A stretch of DNA of 46,152 nt from contig JAFLSC010000015.1 of the NCBI GenBank assembly GCA_022511145.1, positions 1-46,152 of the forward strand, in the 5' to 3' direction. The notes beneath the pieces were generated by a model, which was not told the origin of the DNA, did not search any database, and was given only the letters and a program-made list of their open reading frames with translations. Below, piece by piece: positions 8,557 through 17,297 of the stretch. A program made the position numbers and the translations under genes. How positions within the stretch are numbered: position 1 is the first letter of the stretch; each line of letters starts with the position of its first letter. The stretch comes from Helicobacter sp. (lineage in GTDB: Bacteria; Campylobacterota; Campylobacteria; Campylobacterales; Helicobacteraceae).

Positions 8557-8633
8557 GTCCTCGTAGCTCAGCTGGATAGAGCACACGATTCCTAATCGTG
8601 AGGTCATGCGTTCAAATCGCATCGTGGACACCA
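8557..8633 (+). tRNA. tRNA-Arg (anticodon CCT)
   Basis: A full 77-base cloverleaf with encoded CCA (8631-8633) and discriminator A. The anticodon stem CACGA/TCGTG closes the loop TTCCTAA, giving CCT, which reads the AGG codon. The T arm is ATGCG-TTCAAAT-CGCAT and the D arm starts GCTCAGCTGGATAGAGC. The acceptor GTCCTCG pairs with CGTGGAC except for a T-T mismatch at position 5-68. A T-rich stretch follows that may terminate it. Confidence 0.96.
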
Positions 8634-8742
8634 TTAGGTTTATTCTTTATAAATTTTTCTTTATTTTTTTATATTTCAATCGCCTTTTATCTAAAATGTG
8701 CCATAATACGCAAATTTTTTGATGTTTTTAGAGGTGCGGATT

Positions 8743-9987
8743 ATGATAATTAAAGGTGCGATGATTTGTGATGCTAATGGGGAATATCGAGGTGATGTAA
8801 GGATACAAGAGGGAAAAATTGCAAAAGTTGCTCGAAGTGTTTTGGCAGAAGATGGGGAAGAAATCTTTGATGCAAGCGGTTTGCTTTTACTTCCTAGTGC
8901 TATTGATTTGAACGCTCGTGTGCAAGATTCTCAATTAAATAAAAAACATCTTATGACTCTCTCTCACAAAGCAGCTAAAGGGGGTGTGGGAACGCTTGCT
9001 TTAATGCCAGATTGCACACCAAGTCTTAATAGTGAAGTGGCAATGGAGCTTCTTAATACGCTTCAAAATGATTTTCATTCGCAGATTTTAGGGATTGCAG
9101 GAAGCACAAAGGCAATAAAAGAAAATGGAACTTGTTTGCTTAATGACTTATCAATTTTGCACAAAAAAGGAGCTTATGGGATTTACACACATTCAAGTGA
9201 AGATGGAAACCTGCTTAAGCGAGCGTGCGAATTTGCCTTAATGCTTGATATACCGATATTTTTGAATTGTGAAGATGAGAGTTTAAGTGCCAATGGTGTG
9301 ATGAACGATGGGGAGCTTTCTGCAAGGTTAGGATTGCCTTCAATCTCTAATTTGAGCGAGATTAAAGAAGTTGCGATGATGAGTGAGATTGTCCGCTTTA
9401 TGGGAGTGAGGGCGATTTTTCAAGCGATTGCGACTGATAGGAGTGTTGAAATCCTTTTTGAATCTAAAAAGCATAATCCCAATCTTTTTGTCCAAACTTC
9501 TATTCATCATTTAATGCTTACTGAAGATCTTTGCGAAGGTTATAATACTGCTGCTAAAATCAAACCCCCTTTAAAATCTGAATCCACTCGAGCTAAATTA
9601 GTCAAACGTTTAGTTGAAGGAAAAATAGAGCTTATTAGTGCCTTGCAATCAGAAAAATCCATTGCCCAAAAAGATTTAGCTTTTGAAGAAGCCGCCTTTG
9701 GCGTGGATATGATTGAATACTTTGTGCCAATGTGTTACACCCTGCTTGTTAAAAATCAGCATTTATCCTTGAAAGAAATGAGTAAAATTCTTTCTTTTAA
9801 TCCTGCAAAAGCCCTTAATCTTACAACAAAAGGCTTGATTGCGGAAGGTTATGATGCTGATATTGTGCTGCTTAATCCTAAAGAAACACAAATTATCGAC
9901 AAAGAGGATTCCCCTTATTATAATTGGGTTTTAAATAGCAAAATCGAAAAAGTTTTTCATTGCGGTAAAAAAATTATTGGAGAATGA
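8743..9987 (+). CDS. Dihydroorotase-like protein lacking the metal ligands (pseudo-DHOase)
   Basis: A 414-residue amidohydrolase-fold protein of the type I dihydroorotase family (often annotated pyrC in Helicobacter). The first metal motif, D-x-H-x-H in active enzymes, reads DLNARVQD (55-62), so both histidines are lost; the late active-site segment that should read like ATDHAPH is SALQSEKS. It is therefore probably not catalytic. In pseudomonads an inactive homologue is a structural partner of aspartate transcarbamoylase, and a similar role is possible here. The ATG at 8743 has GAGG eight bases before it, and CATAAT at 8702-8707 may be its -10. A true pyrC lies 3.5 kb downstream. The stop is one base before the mscS start. 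Confidence 0.85.
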   Translation: MIIKGAMICDANGEYRGDVRIQEGKIAKVARSVLAEDGEEIFDASGLLLLPSAIDLNARVQDSQLNKKHLMTLSHKAAKGGVGTLALMPDCTPSLNSEVAMELLNTLQNDFHSQILGIAGSTKAIKENGTCLLNDLSILHKKGAYGIYTHSSEDGNLLKRACEFALMLDIPIFLNCEDESLSANGVMNDGELSARLGLPSISNLSEIKEVAMMSEIVRFMGVRAIFQAIATDRSVEILFESKKHNPNLFVQTSIHHLMLTEDLCEGYNTAAKIKPPLKSESTRAKLVKRLVEGKIELISALQSEKSIAQKDLAFEEAAFGVDMIEYFVPMCYTLLVKNQHLSLKEMSKILSFNPAKALNLTTKGLIAEGYDADIVLLNPKETQIIDKEDSPYYNWVLNSKIEKVFHCGKKIIGE

Positions 9988-9988
9988 A

Positions 9989-10825
9989 ATGCAAGAGCAA
10001 ATCATTAAAATTTTTGGACAACTAACAGACCATTTTATCGCTTTTGTTCCCAATCTTATCGGTGCAATTTGTGTTTTTGTTATTGGATATTTTTTTGCTA
10101 AAGTCGTGTCTAAATATGTTTATACTTTGATTATGAAAGCAGTCAAAGATGAAACTTTAGCGGTTTTTTTGCGAAAAGTAATTTTTGTAGGGATTTTGCT
10201 TTTGGCTTGTATTACCGCTTTAACCAATCTAGGTGTGAAAACAGCTTCTGTTATTGCTGTTTTAGGAACAGCAGGTTTAGCTATCGCTCTTTCTTTGAAA
10301 GATTCCCTATCCAATCTTGCAAGCGGGATTTTACTCGTGGTTTTTCGCAAATTTAATCGGGGTGATACGGTCAATATTGCTTCAATCACAGGCAAGGTTG
10401 ATTCCATTGATTTGCTTTATACAAAGCTTACAACGCCTGATAATCAAGTAGTTATTTTACCTAATTCCACGATTGCAAACTCGCCGATTATTAATATTAA
10501 TGCGAATAAAAAGAGACGAATTGATTTGATTGTTGGCATTGATTATACAAGTGATTTACAAAAGGCAAAAGCAATTTTAGAGCGATTGTGTGCAGAAGAA
10601 GGAATGGTTTTGAATGAACCTGCACCCGTTGTTGGTGTCAATGCTTTGGGGGCAAGTAGTGTGGATTTGATTGTGCGTTTTTGGGCAGAAAGTGATAATA
10701 TTCCTCAAGTTCAATACCAACTTACACAAAAAGTCAAACTCACTTTTGATAAAGAAGATATAGAAATCCCTTATAATAAGCTTGATATTAATATCAAACC
10801 TCAACAATTACTTGCTAAAGAGTAA
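9989..10825 (+). CDS. mscS: Small-conductance mechanosensitive channel MscS
   Basis: A 278-residue channel that opens under membrane tension and releases solutes on osmotic downshock. Three membrane segments lie in the first 120 residues. The pore helix is plain: SVIAVLGTAGLAIALSLKD followed by SLSNLASGILLVVFRKFNRGD, nearly the same pattern as E. coli MscS. The beta domain (TVNIASITGKVDSI, VILPNSTIANSPI) and C-terminal alpha/beta domain (GVNALGASSVDLIVRFW) complete the family fold at the usual length. ATG 9989 was chosen because GGAG (9979-9982) is six bases ahead; it starts one base after the preceding stop. Confidence 0.95.
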   Translation: MQEQIIKIFGQLTDHFIAFVPNLIGAICVFVIGYFFAKVVSKYVYTLIMKAVKDETLAVFLRKVIFVGILLLACITALTNLGVKTASVIAVLGTAGLAIALSLKDSLSNLASGILLVVFRKFNRGDTVNIASITGKVDSIDLLYTKLTTPDNQVVILPNSTIANSPIININANKKRRIDLIVGIDYTSDLQKAKAILERLCAEEGMVLNEPAPVVGVNALGASSVDLIVRFWAESDNIPQVQYQLTQKVKLTFDKEDIEIPYNKLDINIKPQQLLAKE

Positions 10826-10827
10826 CA

Positions 10828-12054
10828 ATGAATGTCGTGGGGGCAGACTTTCTTTTGGTGTGTGATGAAGCCTTTAGCATTGTTGAAAAAGGTGGAATCC
10901 TCTATGATAAAGATAGTATTTTAGAAGTGGGGGATTATGAGTGCTTGGCAAAAAAAGCTAAAGGAGAGAAAAAATACTATAAAGATTGTGTTCTAACGCC
11001 AGCTTTAGCAAATTTACACTTACATTTGGAGTTTAGTCAAAATCAAGGAATCTTGAAATATGGAAGCTTTGAGGCTTGGCTTAATAGTGTGATTGAAAAT
11101 CGTGATATTTTAATGGGAGAAAATCTCCAAAGTGCAATGCAAAAAGAAATCCAACGACTTTTAAAAAGTGGGGTAGGATTTGTAGGGGCAATCAGTAGTT
11201 ATGGTTATGATTTAGAAATTCTAGCCCAAAGCCCTTTACGCGTTTTGTATTTTAATGAAGTGATAGGCTCTAAGCCTGAAATGCTCGATATTTTATTTGA
11301 GAATTTTTTAGTGCGTCTTAAGGCAAGTGAAATGCTGCAATCCTCAAGATTTTATCCTGCTGTTGCGATTCATTCACCTTATTCTGTGCATTCTGTCCTG
11401 CTCCAAAAAGTCTTAACACTCGCCACAGCCAAAAATTTCCCTTTAAGCGTGCATTTTTTGGAATCCAAAGCAGAAAGAGAGTGGCTAACAAACGCTAAAG
11501 GGTATTTTTTAGAATTTTTTAAAAAATATTTTCAAACCTCAATGTTACCCTTTTATACAATTTCTGATTTTATTCAAGCTTTTGAGGGTAGAGGGGCTTA
11601 TTTTGTGCATTGCTTAGAGGCAACAAAAGAGGAATTAGAATCCATTAAAAAAGGTGGTGGCAAAGTGATTTCTTGCGTTCGCTCTAACCGCCTTCTTAAT
11701 AACCGATTGCTTGATTTGGATTTATGCCTAAAACTTGGTATCTCGCCTATTTTTGCAACAGATGGTAAAAGCTCTAATGAGAGTTTGTCGCTACTTGATG
11801 AGTTAAGAATTGTACTTTATGCGTATTCGTATTATAATTTAGAAGAATTAGCTAAAATCTTGTGGTTAGGCGTTACTTATTATGCCTTTAAAGATAATGT
11901 TTTGAAGCTTCAAGGAGGGAGTCTTAAGCAAGGTTATTTGCCTGATTTTGCTTTGTTTGAACTTCAAGGTGTGAGAGAGCAAATCCCCTTGCAGCTTTTG
12001 TTATATGCCAAAGAGGCAAAATCTCTTTATATTAGTGGAAAAAAAGTATTTTAA
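10828..12054 (+). CDS. Aminofutalosine deaminase-type amidohydrolase (COG0402)
   Basis: A 408-residue metal-dependent deaminase of the cytosine/adenosine deaminase superfamily. H64 and H66 in ANLHLHLEF give the first metal ligands; HSPYSVHS, VHFLES and ATDGKSSNES supply the substrate loop, the next histidine and the catalytic aspartate. In Campylobacterota the COG0402 member found near the pseudo-dihydroorotase is the 6-amino-6-deoxyfutalosine deaminase of the futalosine menaquinone pathway, which these bacteria use because they lack the MenFDHCEB route. The family is certain; the substrate is inferred from phylum and neighbourhood. It begins two bases after mscS with AAAGAG just ahead. Confidence 0.8.
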   Translation: MNVVGADFLLVCDEAFSIVEKGGILYDKDSILEVGDYECLAKKAKGEKKYYKDCVLTPALANLHLHLEFSQNQGILKYGSFEAWLNSVIENRDILMGENLQSAMQKEIQRLLKSGVGFVGAISSYGYDLEILAQSPLRVLYFNEVIGSKPEMLDILFENFLVRLKASEMLQSSRFYPAVAIHSPYSVHSVLLQKVLTLATAKNFPLSVHFLESKAEREWLTNAKGYFLEFFKKYFQTSMLPFYTISDFIQAFEGRGAYFVHCLEATKEELESIKKGGGKVISCVRSNRLLNNRLLDLDLCLKLGISPIFATDGKSSNESLSLLDELRIVLYAYSYYNLEELAKILWLGVTYYAFKDNVLKLQGGSLKQGYLPDFALFELQGVREQIPLQLLLYAKEAKSLYISGKKVF

Positions 12055-12063
12055 AGGAGTGAG

Positions 12064-13434
12064 ATGAATCTGTCAATTTTTAGAGAATATGATATTCGGG
12101 GTGTGTATCCTAGCGAGCTTAATCGTCAAAATGTTATTAAGATTGGAGCGTTGCTTGCAATGGAACTTTTGCATCGAGGTGGTGAAAACATTGGTGTAGG
12201 CTATGATGCAAGATTGCACTCTTTAGAAATTTTTGGTTGGTTGTGTGAGGGTTTAAGTGCAGGTGGGGCTGTGGTGTATGATTTAGGGTTGATTCCTACT
12301 CCTGTTGCTTATTTTGCAGGTCATATTGATTTTGATGGTATCACTTTAGATGGGAGTGTAATGATTACAGGCTCACACAATCCACCCCAATATAATGGGC
12401 TTAAAATCACACTTTTTAAAGAACCTTTTTTTGGGAAGCAAATTTACAATCTTGCAGAGGAATTTTATGTCCTTAAAATGCCTAAAACCCAAATCATAAA
12501 AGCTAAAAAACTCCCCGCTTTAGAAAAATATATTAATTTTATGGCACAAGAATTTAAGAATTTAGTAGGGCTTAAAATACCGCTTTGTTTAGATTGTGGG
12601 AATGGTGTTGCAGGAGTGGCGATTACAAAAATTTTAGATAAGATAGGAATTGCTTATAAAGGATTATTCCTCAATCCCGATGGGAATTTTCCTAATCATC
12701 ACCCAGACCCTAGCGAAGAAAAGAATCTTGAAAATCTAAAAGCAGTTATCCAAAAAGAAGGAGGAATAGGCTTCGCTTTTGATGGTGATGGGGATAGGTT
12801 AGCTACTTTGACGCCAAAGCGGAATATCAAGGGCGATGAAATGGCAATTATTTTTGCGAGTCATATAAAAAATCCTATCGTGGTGGGCGAGGTAAAATGT
12901 TCTTTAAATATGTATGATTTTATTAACCAAATTGGTAAAGCCATAATGTATAAAACAGGGCATTCTAATCTCAAAATGAAGCTTAAAGAAACAAAAGCGG
13001 ATATGGCTTTTGAGGTGAGCGGGCATATCTTTTTTAATGACCGATATTTTGGTTATGATGATGCTATTTATGCGGCTTTGAGGGTTTTAGAGTTGGTTAA
13101 AAAAGAGGGCTTAAATTTTGATAAGATTTTAGAGCGACTCCCTAAACTTTATTCTACCGATGAGATTAAAATCCCCGCCGCAGAAGAGAAAAAATTTAAA
13201 ATCATTATGCACCTTAGGGAGAAACTGCTTCGGCTTCCTGATGATTTTCCTAGCGTGGTTGAGGTTGTTAATATTGATGGGGTAAGAGTGATTTTTGAGG
13301 AGGGTTGGGGGTTGATTCGAGCAAGCAATACTACACCAATGTTAATTACGCGATTTGAGGCAAAAAGTCAAGAAAAATTAAAAATCTATCAAGAAGCCCT
13401 TTTGGGATTGTTAAAAGATTTGATAAAATCTTAA
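12064..13434 (+). CDS. Phosphomannomutase/phosphoglucomutase (AlgC/ManB type)
   Basis: A 456-residue alpha-D-phosphohexomutase that moves phosphate between C6 and C1 of mannose or glucose, supplying sugar nucleotides for lipopolysaccharide and other glycans. All four domains show: FREYDIRG (6-13), the phosphoserine loop ITGSHNPPQYNG with Ser104, the metal loop FDGDGDRL (239-246), the sugar-binding EVSGHIFF and the terminal RASNTTPML phosphate site. AAGGAG (12054-12059) overlaps the preceding stop codon and sits four bases before the ATG. The two substrates cannot be separated by sequence alone. Confidence 0.9.
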   Translation: MNLSIFREYDIRGVYPSELNRQNVIKIGALLAMELLHRGGENIGVGYDARLHSLEIFGWLCEGLSAGGAVVYDLGLIPTPVAYFAGHIDFDGITLDGSVMITGSHNPPQYNGLKITLFKEPFFGKQIYNLAEEFYVLKMPKTQIIKAKKLPALEKYINFMAQEFKNLVGLKIPLCLDCGNGVAGVAITKILDKIGIAYKGLFLNPDGNFPNHHPDPSEEKNLENLKAVIQKEGGIGFAFDGDGDRLATLTPKRNIKGDEMAIIFASHIKNPIVVGEVKCSLNMYDFINQIGKAIMYKTGHSNLKMKLKETKADMAFEVSGHIFFNDRYFGYDDAIYAALRVLELVKKEGLNFDKILERLPKLYSTDEIKIPAAEEKKFKIIMHLREKLLRLPDDFPSVVEVVNIDGVRVIFEEGWGLIRASNTTPMLITRFEAKSQEKLKIYQEALLGLLKDLIKS

Positions 13435-13443
13435 GGAGAGGGA

Positions 13444-14448
13444 ATGGATAAGATTACGCTTGTTTCACCTTTGGATATGCATTTACATTTGCGTGATGGG
13501 GAAATGCTCCAAAATGTTGCCCATTTTAGTGCTAAAAATTTCAGTGCAGCTGTTGTAATGCCTAATCTTAATCCTCCTATTTGCAGTGTTAAAGAGGCTT
13601 TAGCTTATAAGCAGCGGATTTTAGAGGCAACAAAAGGGAGCGATTTTGTCCCCTTAATGACTTTGTATTTAACGGAATCTTTAAACAAAGAAGAGCTAAG
13701 TGAGGCAAAAAAACAAGGAGTTTTTATTTTAAAACTTTATCCCAAAGGGGCGACAACAAATAGTGAGAGTGGGGTTAGCGAGATTTTAAATCCTAAGATT
13801 TTGGAGATTTTAGCAATCGCACAAGATTTAGAAATGATTTTAAGTATTCACGGCGAGAGCAATGGCTTTGTGCTAGAGAGAGAAAGGGAGTTTTGCCCTG
13901 TTTTTGAGACTTTAGCAAAAACTTTTCCTAAACTTCGTATTATTTTTGAACATTTAAGCGATAGTCGCTCTTTGGATTTGATAGAAAAATATGATAATCT
14001 TTTTGCCACTTTGACTTTACATCATTTAACGCTAAGTCTCGATGATGTAGCAGGTGGGGCGTTAAATCCGCATTTGTTTTGCAAGCCTATTTTAAAAACC
14101 AAAAAAGACCAAAAAGCTTTGTTGGAGATTGCTTTAAGTGGGCATCAAAAATTTTCTTTTGGGAGTGATTCTGCACCGCATTTGCAATCTGCTAAAGAGA
14201 CTTCAAGAGGAGCTGCTGGGATTTTTAGTGCCCCTATTTTGCTCCCAAGCCTTGTTGAACTTTTTGAAAAACACAATGCCTTAGAGAATCTTTCTAAGTT
14301 TATTAGCCAAAACGCACAAAAAATCTACAAAATTACTCCTTTGCTTAAAGAAATTACTTTAACAAAAAAACCTTTTAAAATCCCACCTATTTATAGCGGT
14401 GTCGTGCCAATGAGGGCAGGAGAGATTATTTCGTGGAGTTTTGAATGA
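13444..14448 (+). CDS. pyrC: Dihydroorotase, class II, catalytically complete
   Basis: Closes carbamoyl-aspartate to dihydroorotate, step three of pyrimidine synthesis. The 334-residue protein has H13 and H15 in [10 protein letters not shown], the lysine expected to be carbamylated (K97 in [11 protein letters not shown]), later histidines in SIHGE and FEHLSD, and the catalytic aspartate in FGSDSAPHL. This intact set contrasts with the upstream homologue, whose ligands are missing. It overlaps coaD by four bases (ATGA), starting a tightly packed run pyrC-coaD-tmk-comF. Confidence 0.96.
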   Translation: MDKITLVSPLDMHLHLRDGEMLQNVAHFSAKNFSAAVVMPNLNPPICSVKEALAYKQRILEATKGSDFVPLMTLYLTESLNKEELSEAKKQGVFILKLYPKGATTNSESGVSEILNPKILEILAIAQDLEMILSIHGESNGFVLEREREFCPVFETLAKTFPKLRIIFEHLSDSRSLDLIEKYDNLFATLTLHHLTLSLDDVAGGALNPHLFCKPILKTKKDQKALLEIALSGHQKFSFGSDSAPHLQSAKETSRGAAGIFSAPILLPSLVELFEKHNALENLSKFISQNAQKIYKITPLLKEITLTKKPFKIPPIYSGVVPMRAGEIISWSFE

Positions 14449-14945
14449 AAAAAATCGCAATCTATCCGGGAACTTTTGACCCCATTACCAACGGGCATTT
14501 GGATATTATTAAGCGAGCAAGTCGGCTTTTTGAGGGGATTATTATTGCTGTGGCAAAATCCGAGAGCAAAAATCCGCTATTTTGCGTGAAAGAGCGTGTT
14601 GAGATGGTTAATCTTGCCGTTAAAGAGACGCAAATATCAGAATGTGAAATTCGTGTGCATAGTTTTTCTAACTTAATTGCGGATTTTGCGAGGGAGCAGG
14701 GAGCAAATATCCTAATTCGTGGGCTTAGAGCGGTAAGTGATTTTGAATATGAATTGCAAATGGGGTATGCTAATGCCTCTTTAAATGAGAATTTGGAGAC
14801 GATTTATTTAATGCCCTCACTTGAAAATGCTTTTATTAGCTCAAGTGTGGTGCGTTCAATCCATTTGCACGGAGGGAAAATCGCACACCTTGTGCCAAAA
14901 TCTGTGAATCAATATATTAAGGAAATTTTATGTATGTCGCTTTAG
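14445..14945 (+). CDS. coaD: Pantetheine-phosphate adenylyltransferase
   Basis: Transfers AMP from ATP to 4'-phosphopantetheine, the penultimate step of coenzyme A synthesis. The 166 residues match the family. The nucleotidyl-transferase motif is [11 protein letters not shown] (8-18), followed by [17 protein letters not shown], which binds pantetheine and ATP, and SSSVVR. The ATG lies inside the end of pyrC and the 3' end overlaps tmk by 16 bases, so translation is probably coupled through the cluster. Confidence 0.97.
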   Translation: MKKIAIYPGTFDPITNGHLDIIKRASRLFEGIIIAVAKSESKNPLFCVKERVEMVNLAVKETQISECEIRVHSFSNLIADFAREQGANILIRGLRAVSDFEYELQMGYANASLNENLETIYLMPSLENAFISSSVVRSIHLHGGKIAHLVPKSVNQYIKEILCMSL

Positions 14946-15514
14946 AAGGGATTGATACCTGCGGGAAAAGCACCCAAATGGCTTTACTCAAAGATTTTTT
15001 TGCCAGTAAAGCCCAAGAAGTGATTTTTACTTGTGAGCCCGGAGGAAGTGAGCTAGGGATTGAGCTAAGAAAGATTTTGCTCGAAAAACATTTCAAGCTT
15101 TCTAAAGAAGCGGAGGTTTTGTTATTCTTAGCCGATAGGGCACAGCACACTAATGAAATTTTAATCCCTAATCGCCATAAGTGGATTTTTGCCGACCGCT
15201 CCTTAATTTCAGGGATTGCTTATGCCAAAGATTTTAGTTATGAGCAATTAAAGATTCTTAACCTTTTTGCAACGCAAGGCGTTTTGCCACAAAAAGTAAT
15301 TATTTTAGAAATGACGCAAGATTTACTCAAAGAGCGGCTTGCTCAAAAAGGTCAAGATAAGATTGAACAAAGAGGCATTGCTTATCTTTTAGCCTTGCAA
15401 GAGAGGATTATAGAGACAACTCAAAAGTTAGGTATGGAATATTTGAGGCTTAGTGCCAAACTGCCCAAAGAAGAAATCACCCAAAAAATCCTTGATTTTG
15501 TATGCGTTGCTTAA
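14930..15514 (+). CDS. tmk: Thymidylate kinase
   Basis: Phosphorylates dTMP to dTDP. The 194-residue protein has the P-loop [10 protein letters not shown] (6-15), the DR motif in FADRSLISG (usually DRY, DRF or DRH, here DRS) and a lid segment with [16 protein letters not shown]. Lid arginine and lysine positions suggest the type with basic residues in the lid. It overlaps coaD at its start and the ComF-like gene at its end by 13 bases. Confidence 0.95.
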   Translation: MYVALEGIDTCGKSTQMALLKDFFASKAQEVIFTCEPGGSELGIELRKILLEKHFKLSKEAEVLLFLADRAQHTNEILIPNRHKWIFADRSLISGIAYAKDFSYEQLKILNLFATQGVLPQKVIILEMTQDLLKERLAQKGQDKIEQRGIAYLLALQERIIETTQKLGMEYLRLSAKLPKEEITQKILDFVCVA

Positions 15515-16077
15515 TTTGTGGTAAAATCAGCTTTGTGGCTTTTTGTAAGCATTGCTTGGAGGATTTGGTTTTGCAGCCCAAAGTTAGAAAGCTTGATGAG
15601 AATTTTTCAGTTTATAGTTTTTATGCTTATGAGGAAATTAGCCACCTTTTGTATGCTAAATATGAGATTTTTGGGAGTAGAATCTATGAAATTTTAGCCA
15701 AAGAGGCGGTGAGGTTTTTAAAACAAGCTTTGGATTCCCCTATTAACGCCTGTGGGATAGGTATTGATGATAGGGTAGAGAGGGTAGGGTATGCTCATAA
15801 TGGCATTTTTCTTAAATCTCTCACAAAGGTAGGAATAAAGCCTATTTATGGGGCGTTATATGCCACTAATCCTATCACTTATGCAGGGAAAAGTTTGCAA
15901 TTTCGCAAGGAAAATCCTCGTCATTTTGTGTTGAGGAGGAAATGCCAAAACCAAATGATTTTTTTGGTTGATGATATTGTTACAACAGGTTTAACGCTCT
16001 TAGAGGCAAAGCGATTTCTGGAATCTTATGATAATGAAGTCAAAGGAGCGTTTGTGCTTAGTGATGCAAGAGAATAA
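15502..16077 (+). CDS. ComF-family phosphoribosyltransferase-like protein
   Basis: A 191-residue protein with the ComF layout. An N-terminal zinc ribbon uses C3-x2-C6 (CLIC) and C15-x2-C18 (CKHC), and a C-terminal phosphoribosyltransferase fold holds the PRPP loop IFLVDDIVTTG. ComF proteins are linked to DNA uptake in naturally competent bacteria, and Helicobacter species are commonly competent, but the biochemical role is unknown. Its overlap with tmk suggests it is simply the last gene of that operon; convergent hypC follows 14 bases later. Confidence 0.85.
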   Translation: MRCLICGKISFVAFCKHCLEDLVLQPKVRKLDENFSVYSFYAYEEISHLLYAKYEIFGSRIYEILAKEAVRFLKQALDSPINACGIGIDDRVERVGYAHNGIFLKSLTKVGIKPIYGALYATNPITYAGKSLQFRKENPRHFVLRRKCQNQMIFLVDDIVTTGLTLLEAKRFLESYDNEVKGAFVLSDARE

Positions 16078-16091
16078 AAGCTAGTAGAAAA

Positions 16092-16358
16092 TTAGCTTTG
16101 ATTTGCCTCTCTTAGCTCTGCTTCCTCTTCTTCAAGCGATTTTAAAATCTCTTGATAGGTTTCTAAAGAAAGTTTAGCCGCCTCTTCATCAATCTTACCC
16201 ATCACATAGCCGATATGCAAAAGCACATATTCTCCTACTTTGACTTCCTCATTCATCAAATCCAAACTTGCTTCCCTTTGCACACCGAGTGTATCCAAAG
16301 TCGCCATATTTGTGGTTTTATTGATTGAAATTACTTTAGAAGGTATAGCTAGACACAT
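16092..16358 (-). CDS. hypC: Hydrogenase maturation chaperone HypC/HupF
   Basis: An 88-residue chaperone that carries the Fe(CN)2CO group with HypD to the NiFe hydrogenase large subunit. The diagnostic N terminus MCLAIPSKV is present, with essential Cys2 exposed after removal of the initiator methionine, and GEYVLLHIGYVMGKIDEEAA matches the family core. The start lies inside hypB (23-base overlap), showing coupled translation. Other hyp genes and the hydrogenase itself lie outside the window. Confidence 0.96.
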   Translation of the reverse strand: MCLAIPSKVISINKTTNMATLDTLGVQREASLDLMNEEVKVGEYVLLHIGYVMGKIDEEAAKLSLETYQEILKSLEEEEAELREANQS

Positions 16359-17019
16359 AATTTTTCTCCTTTTGAGCTTTTAAAAAATCGCAAAATTCAA
16401 TGATACAAGCGGGATTTTTATTAGAGATTAAAAAGAGGGGAATTTCTTTTTTAAGCTTAGCTAAATCCTCTTTAACTTGTTGGATTTTAAAATCAAAAAC
16501 TTCGATTAAATCGCACTTAGAGAGAATAACTGCATCAGCACACAAAAACATTGTGGGGTATTTTAAGATTTTATCATCACCTTCAGGGGTAGAGAGTAAG
16601 ACGATATTCATATTTGCTCCCAAATCATAACTTGCAGGACAGACGAGATTCCCCACATTTTCGATAAATAAAAAAGGCTTAAGAGGGGCGGTTTCTTGGA
16701 GAGATTTTAGGGCATTTTGCACCATTAAAGCTTCCAAATGACAAGCATCACCGGTTGTGATTTGATGAGCAGAAATGCCATAGCGGTGCAATCTTTGAGC
16801 ATCTCTTTGTGTTTGTAAGTCCCCCTCTATAACGCAGAAATCTAATGCTTGTAGTTGAGCAATATTTTCTAAAAGTGTTGTTTTACCGCTTCCGGGGGAA
16901 CTCATAAGATTGATACAAAAAATTCCCTCTTTGGCATAGAAATCCCTTAATTTCATTGCTTCTTTGTCATTTTTAGATAAAATTCTTTGCGTAATTTCTA
17001 AAGTTTTAGTAGGATTCAT
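16336..17019 (-). CDS. hypB: Hydrogenase/urease nickel GTPase HypB
   Basis: A 227-residue SIMIBI GTPase that delivers nickel to the NiFe hydrogenase (and in some Helicobacter also to urease). The P-loop is SSPGSGKTT, the switch regions read EGDLQTQRDAQRL and ENVGNLVCPASYDLG, and ILSKCDL is the guanine-specificity motif. The interface metal residues C and H of DACHLEAL are present. There is no histidine-rich N-terminal tail, so it should not store nickel. GAGG precedes the ATG closely, and the gene runs away from the tRNA-Pro region. Confidence 0.95.
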   Translation of the reverse strand: MNPTKTLEITQRILSKNDKEAMKLRDFYAKEGIFCINLMSSPGSGKTTLLENIAQLQALDFCVIEGDLQTQRDAQRLHRYGISAHQITTGDACHLEALMVQNALKSLQETAPLKPFLFIENVGNLVCPASYDLGANMNIVLLSTPEGDDKILKYPTMFLCADAVILSKCDLIEVFDFKIQQVKEDLAKLKKEIPLFLISNKNPACIIEFCDFLKAQKEKNYVSSYTF

Positions 17020-17093
17020 CTAACCTCTTTTTGATTTTGCAAACTTGTATTGAATATTAATTTAGATTTATAGGCTATTTCTTTCCTTTAAAA

Positions 17094-17171
17094 TGGTCGG
17101 AGTAGCGGGATTTGAACCCACGACCTCACCCACCCCAAGGGTGTGCGCTAGCCAGGCTGCGCTATACTCCG
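17094..17171 (-). tRNA. tRNA-Pro (anticodon GGG)
   Basis: On the reverse strand the acceptor CGGAGTA pairs with TACTCCG, with the C1-G72 pair usual for bacterial proline tRNA. The anticodon stem CACCC/GGGTG closes TTGGGGT, giving GGG. The T arm contains GGTTCAAATCC, and CCA is encoded (17094-17096). All stems pair fully. Confidence 0.96.
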
Positions 17172-17241
17172 TAAATTAACTCCAAAGGAGAAATGAAGTT
17201 AGAATACTATATTATTCTTTATTAAAAGTGGTTGAAAAGGA

Positions 17242-17260
17242 TTGGAATACAAATTGCTTT
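17242..17260 (+). promoter_or_regulatory. Sigma-54 promoter of the flgI operon
   Basis: TTGGAATACAAATTGCTT has GG at 17244-17245 and GC at 17256-17257, with exactly ten bases between as RpoN needs. It lies about 40 bases before the flgI start, in a flagellar operon of the class that uses sigma-54 in this phylum. Confidence 0.8.
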
Positions 17261-17297
17261 AACAATCTCAATAATTTATCGAAGTAAGGATAATGTG

